DNA from: Polyporus tsugae
Lineage: Eukaryota > Basidiomycota > Agaricomycetes > Polyporales > Polyporaceae
Direction of reading: 5' to 3'
Assembly (NCBI GenBank): GCA_024305745.1
Contig: JAHRBS010000007.1
Span: 2,170,001 to 2,234,000 of the forward strand
DNA: 64,000 nt
Of the stretch, positions 10,543 to 21,802 are shown in pieces (position 1 is the first letter of the stretch; each line of letters starts with the position of its first letter). A model generated the notes under the pieces. The model was given only the letters and a program-made list of their open reading frames with translations, was not told the origin of the DNA and ran no database searches. The position numbers and the translations under genes were made by a program.

Positions 10543-13212
10543 ATGAGTGGACAGGGCGGCCAAGATGCGAAGTTCTTCCAACGGGGCAAGATCCAGGTGC
10601 GTGCGCGACCAGCATCCCGCAAGACGTTGTATTGTCGGCCTAAGCAGTATGTTTTCAGGAATTCCGGGCGGAGTTGGAGGCCGCGGAAACAAAAGACAAG
10701 AAGTTTACCAAGCGGAAGACCGTGTTGAAGAAGATTGTTGCGAACATAACTATGGGCAACGACAGTGCGTACTTGACCTCCTCCCATCGTCCAGATGCTG
10801 ACTGGATCGCGTGTGAGGTAGTGTCTCCTCTATTCACCGACGTTGTACAATCTCTGGGTGCGCCTCTTTTGGAGATTAAGAAGAGTGCGTATGGACGGTA
10901 TTGGTATGTGTCTCTCGGTCACTCACGACGGATATAGTGGTATATCTGTTCCTCGTGTGCTATGGTCGGCAGAAGGCAGACCAATTACACCTCGTCATTC
11001 CGCACTTCCTGCAGGTATGTCGTACCTCTCATTCGACTTTATCATGGTTCTGTTGACGACTTTCAGGATTGCAACGACCGCAACCCTCTAGTTCGAGCCC
11101 TTGCCATCCGAACCATGTCCTACATCCCCACACCCATTGTCATCGAGGCATTGACGGAACAGTTGAGGCATTGTCTGAAGGACCGTGACCCTTACGTTCG
11201 GAAGACTGCCGCCGTCTGCGTCGCGAAGCTATATGCCGCCGACCCGCGAAAGGCGGAGAAGGGTGGCTTCGTAGAAATGCTTCGAGACCTTCTCCTGGAC
11301 TCGAACGCGACGGTAGTAGCAAACGCTGTTGCAGCACTTTCGGAGATTGGAGACCGTCAAGACGGCGTCATCTTCAAGCTCAACCTAACGGTCGCAAACA
11401 AACTCCTGACCGCTCTGGGTGAGAGCTCAGAGCACGTATTTGTTTTGTCTTCTCTGCTCAATGGTCATCAACTGATCATCTTCGCTCAGATGGGGTACCA
11501 TCTACATTCTAGATTCACTATTACGCTATGTACCGGAACGACATATCGACGCGGAGATGATGGCAGAACGCGTCATCGTGCAGCTCAACCATGCCAACTC
11601 TGCCGTCGCACTCACGTCGATCAAAGTCCTGTTGTACCTAATGAACTACATGGAGAACCGGAAACTTATGGAGTATATCTGCAAGAAGATGGGCCCTCCA
11701 TTAGGTCCGCCTCTATCAACGAACATGTCGCGATGCCGTCTAACCTTCACACAGTAACACTACTATCCTCGGGTCCGGAGGTCCAATACGTCGCATTACG
11801 AAATATCCTTCTCATCATTCAGCGCCGACCATCGGTCCTGAAGAACGACGTCAAAGTGTTCTTCTGCAAGTACAACGACCCAATATACGTCAAGCTTGCG
11901 AAACTTGAGATCATGTATCGCCTCGCGCGTGAGGAAAATGCCAAGGAGGTTCTCGCAGAACTTCAAGAGTACGAGTTTTTGCTCGCCCGTTGCCGTCCAT
12001 AATTCAGACCCATGTTCCACAGGTACGCATCAGAGGTGGACATCGACTTCGTACGCAAGGCCGTGCGTTCAATAGGTCGACTGGCGATCAAGGTCGAGCC
12101 CGCAGCGGATTCGTGCATACAGGCCCTACTGGACTTGATGGACACGAAGGTGTCGTACGTCGTGCAGGAGGCGGTCATCGTGATCAAGGACGTCTTCCGA
12201 CGATACCCAGGAAAGTATGAAGGCATTATCCCCAAGTTATGCGAACACCTCGATCTCCTCGACGAGCCAGAATCCAAAGCGGCCGTCATTTGGATCATCG
12301 GACAATTCGCAAATCGCATCGACAACGCTGATGAACTTATGGATGATCTCACGTACACATTCCTCGAAGAGCCAAACGAAGTGAGCACGGAGTCCTTTGC
12401 TGGTCTCCGCAGCTTCGATGTTGATGCCTCTCGCAGGTTCAATTGGCGTTGCTCACGGCTGCGGTCAAATTGTTCATCTACAAGGCTAACTCGGACACAA
12501 CGAAAGCACTCGTACACAAAGTGCTGAAGTGGGCAACGGAGGAAGTCGACAACCCCGACCTTCGTGATCGCGGGTTCATGTACTGGCGCATGCTTGCCAT
12601 CAACCCCACCGTCGCTGGCGAGATTGTCTTGGCCGAGAAGCCCGCTATTACAACCGACGCGGACCGGATGGACAGAGGGGCACTCGACCAGCTGCTCTTG
12701 CACACCGGAACGTTGGGCAGTATCTACCACAAGAACCCAGAGGTTCGTTCTTTGCGCATCGTAGTCGAAACATACCGCTGATATGCTAACATGTGATACA
12801 GACGTTTATCCGCAACGCAACCGGCAAGGCACTCACCGACAGTCCTGCACTCAACCCCCTCTCACGACAGGTTCTCGTGCCCATATCTCGTCCGAATCTT
12901 CCCCGTACCGCTGTTATCGTGTCAGGCCCAGGACCCCAAGAGCCCTCCCAATCCAACGGCATGAATGGAAGCCTCGTGCCCACCGGAGACTCTCCGGAGC
13001 CCATCAAGAACGGATCGACCGGGGACCTCGTGGCTAGGAGCACGTCGCAAGAGAGTCCAAGCAACGAAGACGGCGAGGGGGATGACGACGAGGGTCCGGT
13101 GGCGCCACGGCCTACTGCGGACCCATACGCAGGTTTGGACAGCGCGTTTGGAGGAGGCTACGTCGCGGACGAGCCGCGTCCGCAGAACCAGGACCTGCTG
13201 GACTTGATATGA
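10543..13212 (+). CDS. AP-1/AP-2 complex beta subunit (beta-adaptin)
   Basis: Ten exons (10543-10596, 10659-10764, 10822-10884, 10938-11014, 11067-11431, 11490-11704, 11755-11968, 12023-12380, 12437-12742, 12802-13212) encode 722 residues. The large adaptin subunit forms the trunk of the AP clathrin adaptor at the trans-Golgi/endosome or plasma membrane. It contains the canonical start [16 protein letters not shown], then [65 protein letters not shown] and [14 protein letters not shown], all armadillo-like trunk helices. The C-terminal 140 residues are acidic, Pro/Ser-rich, and end DLLDLI, a clathrin-box-like motif; the ear domain is absent or very reduced, as in many fungi. Intron 5 (11432-11489) needs a GC donor to keep the highly conserved ESSEWG junction. 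Which AP complex it joins cannot be decided from sequence alone. Confidence 0.95.
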
Positions 13213-13510
13213 TTATCACGACAGCGAGGTTCATAAGTGCTTGTATACTATTCTCTGGAATGATGTAATGTATCGTATCGGACCGTCCTTCACGCCCGGG
13301 ACGACCATCTGGGCAGGAGGTCGCCGGGTCCGGAAGTTGGACCAAGGCTGTCATTTGATTGAAGGAATGTGGTACAATGATGTCCATGCTACGGATACAA
13401 ACGCATTGCTGCTGTCTAGGATATGACCGGTCCAAGCTCGTGTGTTTCGTGGGTATGTCGAACACCAGCAACGTATATGCGGTCTTCCTCCTAGCGTTTC
13501 TGGCTCTCCA

Positions 13511-14583
13511 TTACTGGCCCACGGCTGCCAGCGGGGTTCGTTGTTGGTGAAGAACAGACTTGATCGTGTTGATCAATGACTTCGGTCGCAGGGAGTTGTA
13601 GTGCTAGGAGATAGATCGGTGAGTGCGCGTTCATTTACTGGCGCGGAATTTAGGTTCTACCTCTCCAAGACCGTATAATCGCCGATGATAACTGATATAG
13701 ACTACGTGATTCTTGTCTGCAGACCCGATGTCTTCACCGTGCACGACGATCGGCGGCGTGCCCCCCTGGACAACGTGAATGGGCACGCCGTACGTTTGAC
13801 TGAGGGCCAGGATTTCCGGCTCGCCTCCCCAGATGGCCGTAGAGCGCATTGTTGCGCAGTACTTTTGGAACTGCTCTGGAGTCATGAGTCCGGGGTCTGT
13901 CGCACCTGCGGCATCCTCCCCAGCTTCTGAAGGGAGGAAGGGGAGGAAGTCGTCTGGATGTGTCTGGATGTAGTCTGCAGCAGCCATTCTACACGTTTGG
14001 TACGTGGCCTCTGCGTTGGGCAGGATACCAAGGAGTGCGAGCTGGTCTGCTACTGCGGAGAAGAGACAGTGGCCATCGGGGGTAATCTTCAGGACTCGCA
14101 GTTAACCAAGACACAACGTGGAGCAAAGGGATCTCTCACCTCGTGTATTTGTAACCCCAGCTCGTCGTATGTCTGCTTGATATTGGCTTCCTCCTCCTTC
14201 GTCTGGCGTTGCATGCGTGCATCCGCTTCGGGGTCATTCGGAGCGTAACTGTCTGCAAGCGCCGCCGCCTTCCTCGCCTATGCGGTCATGCCTCGCCATG
14301 TTATCAACGGCAACAGGAACCGGCTGAAACTGCATACCTGTCTCGCCTTGAATCTCGCCTTGCCGTCCTTCTTCGGTGCGTTGTCTAAGTCGTTGGCGAC
14401 CTCTTGCACATTCATGTCATTGAGAACCGTGGCGGACTCCCGTCGGACCACCTCGTCCTTAGAATCCATTTGTGCCAACAGGTCGTCCATTAGCGCATCG
14501 TCATCTACCAGATCTTCTGACGGTGGAGGTGCCGGTTGGGATGGGGAAAGCATCTTTTTGACTTTGCTCTTTTTCTGGGCCAT
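13511..14583 (-). CDS. OTU-domain cysteine protease (OTUD6-like deubiquitinase)
   Basis: Four exons (14583-14338, 14277-14140, 14086-13661, 13603-13511) give 300 residues, the usual size of OTUD6 proteins. The enzyme cleaves ubiquitin from substrates. The N-terminal half is charged and helical (KEEEANIKQTYDELGLQIHE). The catalytic OTU domain opens with ITPDGHCLFSAVADQL (Asp132, Cys135) and closes with HYNSLRP (His271), encoded across the last intron; NHVVYISYHRRLYGLGEHYN is the family C-terminal block. An acidic loop with GEDAAG sits in the middle. The gene is divergent from the aldo/keto reductase gene. All three catalytic residues are present, so it should be active. Confidence 0.93.
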
Positions 14584-15128
14584 AGAAATGACGAAAACTG
14601 AATGCACGCGGTATGTATGTCTGGCTGGAGGGTGTCCCCGTCCAAAGTCAGATTCAAATTCGAACAAGTGTGCTCGATGAACTCACTGATGGGGTATACT
14701 GTGGTCGAAACCTAGGTCCTGGTATGCGAGGCGAATGGTATCGGTAAAGAACTAGGTCACCAATGGTCCCGACTCCGGGGTCGATCTCAGATGAACCCTA
14801 ACCTCATCTCTCACGCTATGGTCGGGAGGCGGTCCGGTGACCCCGGGGCTAACACTATTAGTAGCCTCAGGCTGAGTCTTGAGACTGCTAGTGCCAAGCT
14901 CTGTCCCCAGCCATTCATCATCATTCCTCCCACCACCTGTGCGACTGGTGCCACGCTCGCACGCAGTCTTTTGTGTTCTCATCTGCGTCTCTAATAGTAC
15001 ATCACAATCGAAAAGACAAGCTGTTGCGCCATTGCCCAGCCTTAGCCTGTCGCCCAACCGTGACAACCCTTCCGGTCCTCCAAGCTGCGTATACGTATCA
15101 CCTCTCCCCCACTCGTATTCTACGCACA
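14584..15128. promoter_or_regulatory. Divergent promoter region, OTU / aldo-keto reductase
   Basis: This 0.55 kb separates two divergent start codons. I see no coding segment or repeat. Both leaders and promoters must lie here. Confidence 0.4.
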
Positions 15129-16569
15129 ATGGCTCAGACCAAGATTCCTTTGCTTTTTGTAAGTAATCATACAGTATATGCATCTTTAGGCAAGCATTCA
15201 GACTTCGTTTCAGGGCACCATGACAATTGGGGCGCCCGGAAAGAATGGCGTTCGCACATCGGACTTGAAGGAGGCCCAGGAGATCATCGATGTCTTCTTC
15301 AAACACGGACACAAGGAGATAGACACCGCTCGCATATATGCGGAAGGCACCACAGAGTCTGTCCGTGTCAAAATCGGATTTCTAGATGTCCTAGTTGAAT
15401 ACTCAATGGGCCTCTGTACAGTGTCTGGCCAAGCTTGACCTCAAGGATGCCACTGTCGACACCAAGTGCGTGCACCAATTTCATGTCTAGGCACAATCAG
15501 GGCTGACGATGGACCAGGGTGTACCCTACCCAGCCCGGTATCCACTCACCAGCAAGGTTGCGCGAAACCTTCCAGACGTCTTTGAAAACGCTTGCCCCGC
15601 TGAAGGTCAGAGTGTTTTACTTGCACGTTCCTGACCGCAGCGTTCCATTTGAGGAGACTGCCCGCGAAGTCAACGAGCTGTACAAGGAGGGTCTCTTGTA
15701 AGCTCGAATCTCAATAACGTTCCTGCGAGAGGTTTACGCATTGGCTTGTTTCCCAGCGAGATCTTCGGATTAAGCAACTATGCAGCTTGGGAGGTAACCT
15801 CCATGCCATGCCATGCCATGCCATGCCATGCCAATTTTAATAGGCTCACAAGCTTTACAGGTCGCCGAGATAGTGTCCATCTGCAAGGCGAATGGCTGGG
15901 TTCAACCGAAAATCTATCAAGCGTAGGTCCCGTCCATCCGTCGCTTTCAGGAATCTGCCACTCATTGGGCGTAGAATGTACAACGCCGTGACTCGCGAGA
16001 TAGAAGCGGAGCTTGTACCCTGCTGCCGGAAGTTCGGTCTGCGTCTTGTCGTCTACAACCCCCTCGCGTGAGCACTTTCTTGTCCGGTCCAGTTCCAAAT
16101 GACTTACTGGAGATATGTCAAGTGGCGGATTCTTTGCGGGGAAGATTCCTTCATCTGACGCCGACGCTCCGGGCGGTGGTCGATTCGATCCTAGTAGCAA
16201 GATGGGATCGATGTATCGCGCTCGGTATTTGAAGCATGGATACTTCGATGCCCTCAACTACCTCCAGCCGATCGCGGTACGTATATACTCGTGGTTCCTG
16301 CGTCCTTGGTTCAGCATCGTGCTGACTTCCAACGCTCCGATCGGTAGGAGAAACATCAGCTACGCCTCACAGAAATCGCATTGCGTTGGGTTCAGCACCA
16401 TTCTGTCTTGACACCACAAGATGGAGTCATCCTCGGCGCCAGCAGTGTTGCCCAACTGCAGCAGAATCTTCAAGACAGTGAGAAAGGACCTCTCCCAGAG
16501 GATGTGGTGAAGGCGTTGGATGAAGCACGTCTCATCGTGGGAGCGAGCGCGCCGACATACTGGAGATGA
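15129..16569 (+). CDS. Aldo/keto reductase, AKR7 (aflatoxin aldehyde reductase-like)
   Basis: Nine exons (15129-15158, 15214-15360, 15422-15465, 15518-15697, 15757-15793, 15861-15922, 15975-16067, 16123-16276, 16348-16569) encode 322 residues. The family reduces aldehydes and ketones with NADPH in the cytosol. Seen: FGTMTIGAPG at the barrel start, DTARIYAEG with catalytic Asp47 and Tyr52, VRVFYLHVPD, FGLSNYAAWEV, KIYQAMYNAVTR, LVVYNPLAGGFFAGK and LGASSVAQLQQNL near the cofactor site. These match AKR7-type enzymes. The donor of intron 2 (GTCCGT at 15361) was chosen because it is the only one restoring the LAKLDLKDATVDTK frame. Intron 5 carries a (CCATG)6 microsatellite. Substrate range is not predictable. 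Confidence 0.92.
15801..15832. repeat. (CCATG)6 microsatellite in intron
   Basis: Six perfect CCATG units plus a partial seventh lie in intron 5 of the aldo/keto reductase gene. The unit length is not a multiple of three, but being intronic it does not disturb the frame. Confidence 0.95.
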
Positions 16570-17868
16570 AGGACCAGCGGATAATGACCTGTTGGGAAAC
16601 GTATGTCCATAAATGTATGGTGATGATATGTATCTTTAGGTAAGGACCCAGCACCCCACTGCAAGAAGGTCACGCGCTCCGACACTAACATCATTTCTCC
16701 TACGCAGCTGGGCCCGGGTGGATGTAACTGTATCAAAAACGTGAAGGTGCTCCAAATCAAGTCCGGTCGAAAACTGATTTCGCAATGCAAATTGCTGTCC
16801 CAAAGCGAAACAGGATCCGTGTGTCAAGGTGAGATCATTGCACTCGGCGAGGTGCTCAGTTCCGCAGGAGTGCAGACAACTCCTTCGCGAGATGGGATAC
16901 TGGATGATGGGTGACCATCGTTTGGGTTCATCCGTCAATCTCGCTCGCAGCCCAGGTACTGCGTCTACGCATTCGTGGACTGATGCCGTTGTTGCCGAAG
17001 CGTTGCCATACCCTTCGTTTTGCATGGCGTTGTATTGAGTCCATGACGTCTGTCTATCGATCCTCGTAGCGCACTGGTACCTTCTGCATTCAATCATGTC
17101 TGAGCGGTAACTCATTAGCGTCTCCCCTATCAAAATAGGTGCGATCGCCTTAGCCACAGTCCACATAAGTGGCTCTGCTTATGCTATCATTGGCGGAAGT
17201 CCGTCCTTGACGTAGCTTTCGTCAAACCCTCTTTAGAAAGCGCGCCTTTTGTTCATAATGCCAGCTTTAGAACGCGGTGGCGGTCATGGCCGATTTGTTG
17301 GGTATGCCGCGAAGAACATGGATCAATCGTGGCCTCGTTCATGACGGGCACATCTAAAACAAATTCCGCTCAACCGTCGATATTGTCGCTAAGGGGTCAA
17401 GCAATCTGCGTCGTAACGGATTGGCCCAACTCCCTTTCCACTGGGCTTTTTGGCTCGTCTAGATTCATTTTCGGCCTCGAGTCAGTCATACATACGATTA
17501 TGATGCTCGCAGTGGTGTCGTGGCGTCCAACTCCCGTAACAATGTAGGGGCTTTATTTATGCTTAGTCGACCTGGTCTTAATCCTGCGCCCCTCTTCGCT
17601 CTAGGGTGGGGCCCGCTCCAATCCGTTCGTCGCTTCTTGACCCTCTGGAAAGCCGTGGAGTGTCAATATCGAGTGCTGCTCTCGGTGACGCCATCAAGCG
17701 ATTGTTCAGCGGGTTGTCGTTCGCTCTGGCGTAGGTCGTGACGCCATATTCTCACAGCGACCTCCTAGGGTCACCAATTCTTAAACGTGGACATCGCGCA
17801 GGCTCTCCTACAACCTCCCTTTTCGCGTACGCCTCGACGCGCCCCCGGATCCCCAACAACCAGTGAAT
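16570..17868. other. 1.3 kb region without a recognisable gene
   Basis: This is one of the longest empty stretches in the window. A 176-codon minus-strand frame (16636-17166) and several shorter ones exist, but none shows a domain or joins plausibly with neighbours. No inverted repeat or transposase fragment is apparent. The last few hundred bases should include the promoter of the opsin-related gene. Confidence 0.4.
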
Positions 17869-18953
17869 ATGTCAGCCCCTACCCAAACCATCCCCGGTCC
17901 CTTCGGAGGGTCGCTCGACCAAAACCCTCCGAATGCGGATAGACACATTACATCTGGTGGTTCAGACTGGGCGTGGACGGTATTCGCGATCATGTTCGTC
18001 AGTACCTTCGTCGTCATCGCCTGGACGTTCATCGTAAGTGTTTTCTCATTCGCTAATCACTGTATGTTTCTCAGTTCCCTTCGTAGAGGCCGCGAGGAAC
18101 TCGCCTATTCCACCAGATCGCTGTCATAGTCTTGGCGACCGCGACTATAGCATACTTCTCCATGGGTTCCGACCTAGGTGCTACCCCGATCCAACCAGAG
18201 TTCAACCGTGGCAGCACTATTACGCGTCAAATTTGGGTATGTTATTCTTTGCCGTCTTCGGACCTGCGCAGATGTCTGACATTCTACATAGTATGTGCGG
18301 TACATCCAGTACTTCATTACCCTCCCGCTACTTCTACTCTTGCTTTTGCTCGCAACCGGTGTCTCCTTCTCCGACATCTTCACCACGCTCTTTATGGGAT
18401 GGATCCTCGTCGTGACCGGTCTCGTCGGTGCTCTCGTGCGTTCGAGTTACAAGTGGGGCTACTTCGTTTTCGGGGTCCTCGCCCTCTTCTACATTTGGTA
18501 CGCCGTCGTCGCGCCCCTATCAAACGGGGGTGCTCACTGATAGACTTTTGTTCCAGGTATTCCCTCCTCATAAACGCTCCGAGAAGCACATTCGCGGTTG
18601 GCGGGGCGATGCGCGGCAGATACTGGTCCGGCGCCGCGTACTTCTCCTTCCTCCTCCTCCTGTACCCGATCGCGTGGGCGGTCTGCGAGGGCTCCAACAA
18701 CATCTCCCCGACGGGCGAGTTCATCTGGTACGGTCTCCTCGATATCTTAGCCGGCCCCGTCTTCTTGTTCGGCTTCCTCGGCTCCCTCCGCACCGTCGAC
18801 TACACCGGGTTCGGCTTCACGTCGACCAAGTACTCCCAGACGATGCCACACGAAGGCGGGGGTGGGCCCGCCATGCGCGGCACGACGGGCCAAGCCACCG
18901 GTGCACCCACCGAGCCTGTCGCGGAACCAGCACCTGCTCCTACAGCGGCCTAG
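17869..18953 (+). CDS. Opsin-related seven-helix protein lacking the retinal lysine
   Basis: Four exons (17869-18033, 18087-18236, 18292-18497, 18557-18953) give 305 residues with seven predicted membrane helices. The fold is that of microbial rhodopsins and fungal opsin-related proteins (HSP30/YRO2 type). Helix B/C features include RLFHQIAVIVLATATIAYF and RYIQYFITLPLLL; helix F/G features include SFLLLLYPIAWAVCEGSNN and YGLLDILAGPVFLFGFLG. At the position where true rhodopsins carry the Schiff-base lysine (LDLxAKPVF) this protein has Gly240. The helix-C aspartates of proton pumps are Gln111 and a Leu. It should therefore not bind retinal as a Schiff base or pump protons. Relatives are plasma-membrane stress proteins of unclear function. 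The tail is Gly/Pro/Ala-rich. Confidence 0.9.
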
Positions 18954-19427
18954 AGTAGTGACATAGCGTTTGAAGACTCAGTAAGATCGCAGCGCGAGAG
19001 CGAAGCGTGGTCGTTTTACATCTACATTGGATCTCCCACCAACCTACCCTTTGTTCCACAATGTCTCGCAATGCGTGTAGGCACAGCGGCTTCGTCTAGT
19101 TTTGTACCATATTAGTTTATTTGAGATTTGAGCTATATCATGGGTCTTCGTCGACCAGCGAGCGAACAATTGGTCGAGCCTTATGTTACATAACATGGTG
19201 TGTGCCTACTACGACTCGGTGTCTCCGACGAGTATGTACGACTCCGAGTGCGGATCTACGTCGTCGCCTGGGCGTGTTCTCATGAGATACCGTGGCTGGA
19301 CCAAGGTTGAGTTCTGAATAATCGACAGCGTAAAGACAACAAAGTACAGGACGCTATCATGACAAGCGACCATAGCAAGCACTGCGCCAGGTGCGCCAAA
19401 TAGCAAGACAGGCGAGACTATCAGGAC
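18954..19427. other. Intergenic region between convergent genes
   Basis: This 0.47 kb separates the 3' ends of the opsin-related gene and the zinc-cluster regulator. I see no gene or repeat; it probably holds 3' untranslated regions. Confidence 0.4.
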
Positions 19428-21802
19428 TCAGGGAACCTCTATGACGCGAACGACATCTGAAATCTCTTCTACTGCGTCCTCTGCGGTCGAGACGGTATAA
19501 GCTGTCGAAGAAGCCTTGCATCACGAAAAGACGTACCCATGAACGGAAGTTCGAAACCAAGCTTCTTTGCACTTGTGTCAATGGTTTGCAGCGCCGCATT
19601 CCACGATACGCCCACCGGAAGAGGCGTTACCTGGCCTTTCACGGCCTCCGCTAGAATCCTTGTCACGGTCACCCAGCAAATCTGTGGTGGCGTCGTTAGC
19701 AGCCTGCACGCCTCACGAGTCGTAACGAAATACGCGAAGCGATTGCACACGCACCCCAAGCAGCGGGTCAAGCATCAGGAACTCGTTGTCCTTGAACGTC
19801 CTCGTCACGTTCACGATCTCAAAAACGACATCCAGTGCCCTTTGTGCGCTCTCCGCGTGATGGGCGTGGGGCAGCCAGTGCAGCTGCGCCTTCCCCGCGA
19901 GCGCGATGACGAGGCAGAACTTGAGCGCCACTGAGTGCGAACGCTCGCCGTAGAACGTCGCCTTGAGCATCTCACCCTCGACGCTCGTCGCGTGCGCCGA
20001 GAGCTCCTCGAGCAGCGGCCAGTACTGCTCGAACCATCCCCGGCGCTGCAGACAGACGAGGTCCATGGCGTTCATATGCGCCCATTCTTCGGCGAGGTCC
20101 CGAGCGGAAATGAAGAGGAGGAGGCTTCGAGTGCGGATGTAGGTGAGGTTAGTCTTGGCGAGGAACGGGTAATACAGCTAGGATAGACACCGTTAGCGGC
20201 GCGAATGCCCACGGAGGAAGAACCAAGGGGCAGGACGCACGGCGATATTCCTGAGCGCGTCGTCGAAACCCTTGTCCAAACGGGTAGGTACGCGAAAAAC
20301 CACGGACGAGCAGCGATCAAGGTAAATTAGATGTGCGAGTATGCCGACCAGCTCTACTTGTTCCGGGGTTGCCTCTTGCATCTGAAGCGGGTCAAATATG
20401 TCGGACAGCATGGGGAACCTTATGTTGTGGCTTCGCACGACGTCCACCGCCAAGCGGAGCTGCTCCTCGCCGTCACCCATCTGTTTCTTGAGCAGGTAGT
20501 AGATGGTGAGGAGGTAGCGGGCCTGGATCTCGGATACGGGGTCGATATCTTCGAGCGCGCGGAGAAGCAGTTGTAGCTGTTCGTACTCGACCTGCGGGAA
20601 AATGAACGTATGTCGCTGGATTTGCCACATGATGCAGCCGATGAGCTGCCCAAGGTATGTGAAAGCGGGATGGACGACCATGGCTGAGAGGTCCCCGGAG
20701 AGAACAGCCTGCATCTTCTCGTCAGAGAGGACGCAACCGTATTGCGTTGCGTGAATAGCCCATGTGGCACGGCTAGGGTAGATGTGTTAATAGGCAGCCG
20801 CGACAACAATAAAGAAGAGAATAAACGTACAACTCGTCTAGTCCGGACGGGAGGTGGGGAGTGGAGATACTGTGAATGTCTGCGGTGGGTGGAGGAATGG
20901 ACGGCCGGTCAAACATCATGTTGAGGGCTTGGGGGAAGTCGAAAATGGGAAGGCTATGTGAACCTAGGGATGCAAGGTTTGGTGTGATTAATTGAGAGGA
21001 TGATGACGCAAAAGTCTGGGTAGGAGGAAATGCTTGGGCTGGCACAAAGGAAGTCATGAGAAAACGGTGAAATTGACTTTCAAAAATAAAGCCCATACAG
21101 TTCAAGGAAAGACTAGCGTCCCCAGCCGTTCCTTGGTTCTCGTACACGGCTAGTCGCTGCTCGAGGACATGCGCACGCCACAACAAGGCTTCTGTCAACG
21201 TTCGCTCTACGTTCTCCTCGTAAACGCACTCGTTCTGTTTGCCGGCAACCTTGCACGTAGAACATGAAGGGCGCAATGCATCGCATTTCTGCAAAGAAGT
21301 CAGCACCGGATTTGTGTCGCCGCCTCCTTTGCGGGCTCAGTGGATTGAGCTTGCCTTCTTTTTCTTCCTGGGGGTTGGGTTGGGTATGAAACGTAACGTG
21401 GTTAACTCTCTTAACCTCGTGTGATTACTATGCCAACGCACCGACAGGGCGTACACGCGGCGCCTTTCTTCAAGTATTCGCCTTTTGGGGTCGTGGCGAC
21501 TGGAGTCGTCGTGGTGTAAAGACATTCGATTGGCCTGCGAGCCTTCGAACAAGGTCCACACTTGGGGAGAACACCATCGCAGCGCTAGGCCCGTCGAGAT
21601 TAGCATCCTGATTGGCATACACAGAAAGTTTGACGGGGTCGGCCTCGGGATCCCCGAAACGTGGGGAACCTTACCACTTTGCGTCCCCTATCGAGGTCGA
21701 TAGTACCAGGGTGTTAATGCGTGGGAAGTTGGGGCGTCGAGAAGACAACGGCTGTGGCACGAACCTGCATGCCGAGCAAGTCTGGGTACTAGTAGGAGCC
21801 AT
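19428..21802 (-). CDS. Transcription factor with two tandem Zn2Cys6 clusters
   Basis: Nine exons (21802-21765, 21687-21675, 21584-21442, 21367-21355, 21288-20831, 20772-20241, 20177-19755, 19681-19537, 19501-19428) give 612 residues. Two complete zinc binuclear clusters lie in tandem at the N-terminus: Cys 9, 12, 19, 26, 29, 38 and Cys 61, 64, 71, 78, 81, 90, linked by about 22 residues within one uninterrupted exon. Each first half (CxxC and the basic loop) is split by introns with 13-nt exons 2 and 4. Behind them follow a leucine-containing helix (EALLWRAHVLEQRL), a linker and a long helical region (ATWAIHATQYGCVL, SEIQARYLLTIYYLL, FWVTV-like segments) as in fungal-specific regulator middle domains. 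It should be a nuclear DNA-binding regulator; target genes are unknown. Intron 4 uses a GC donor. The C-terminus is acidic (AEDAVEEISDVVRVIEVP). Confidence 0.83.

Noticed and set aside
16636..17166. 176-codon minus-strand frame
   Set aside because: No signal peptide, domain or repeat that I recognise, and no neighbouring exon fits. I could not support it as a gene.
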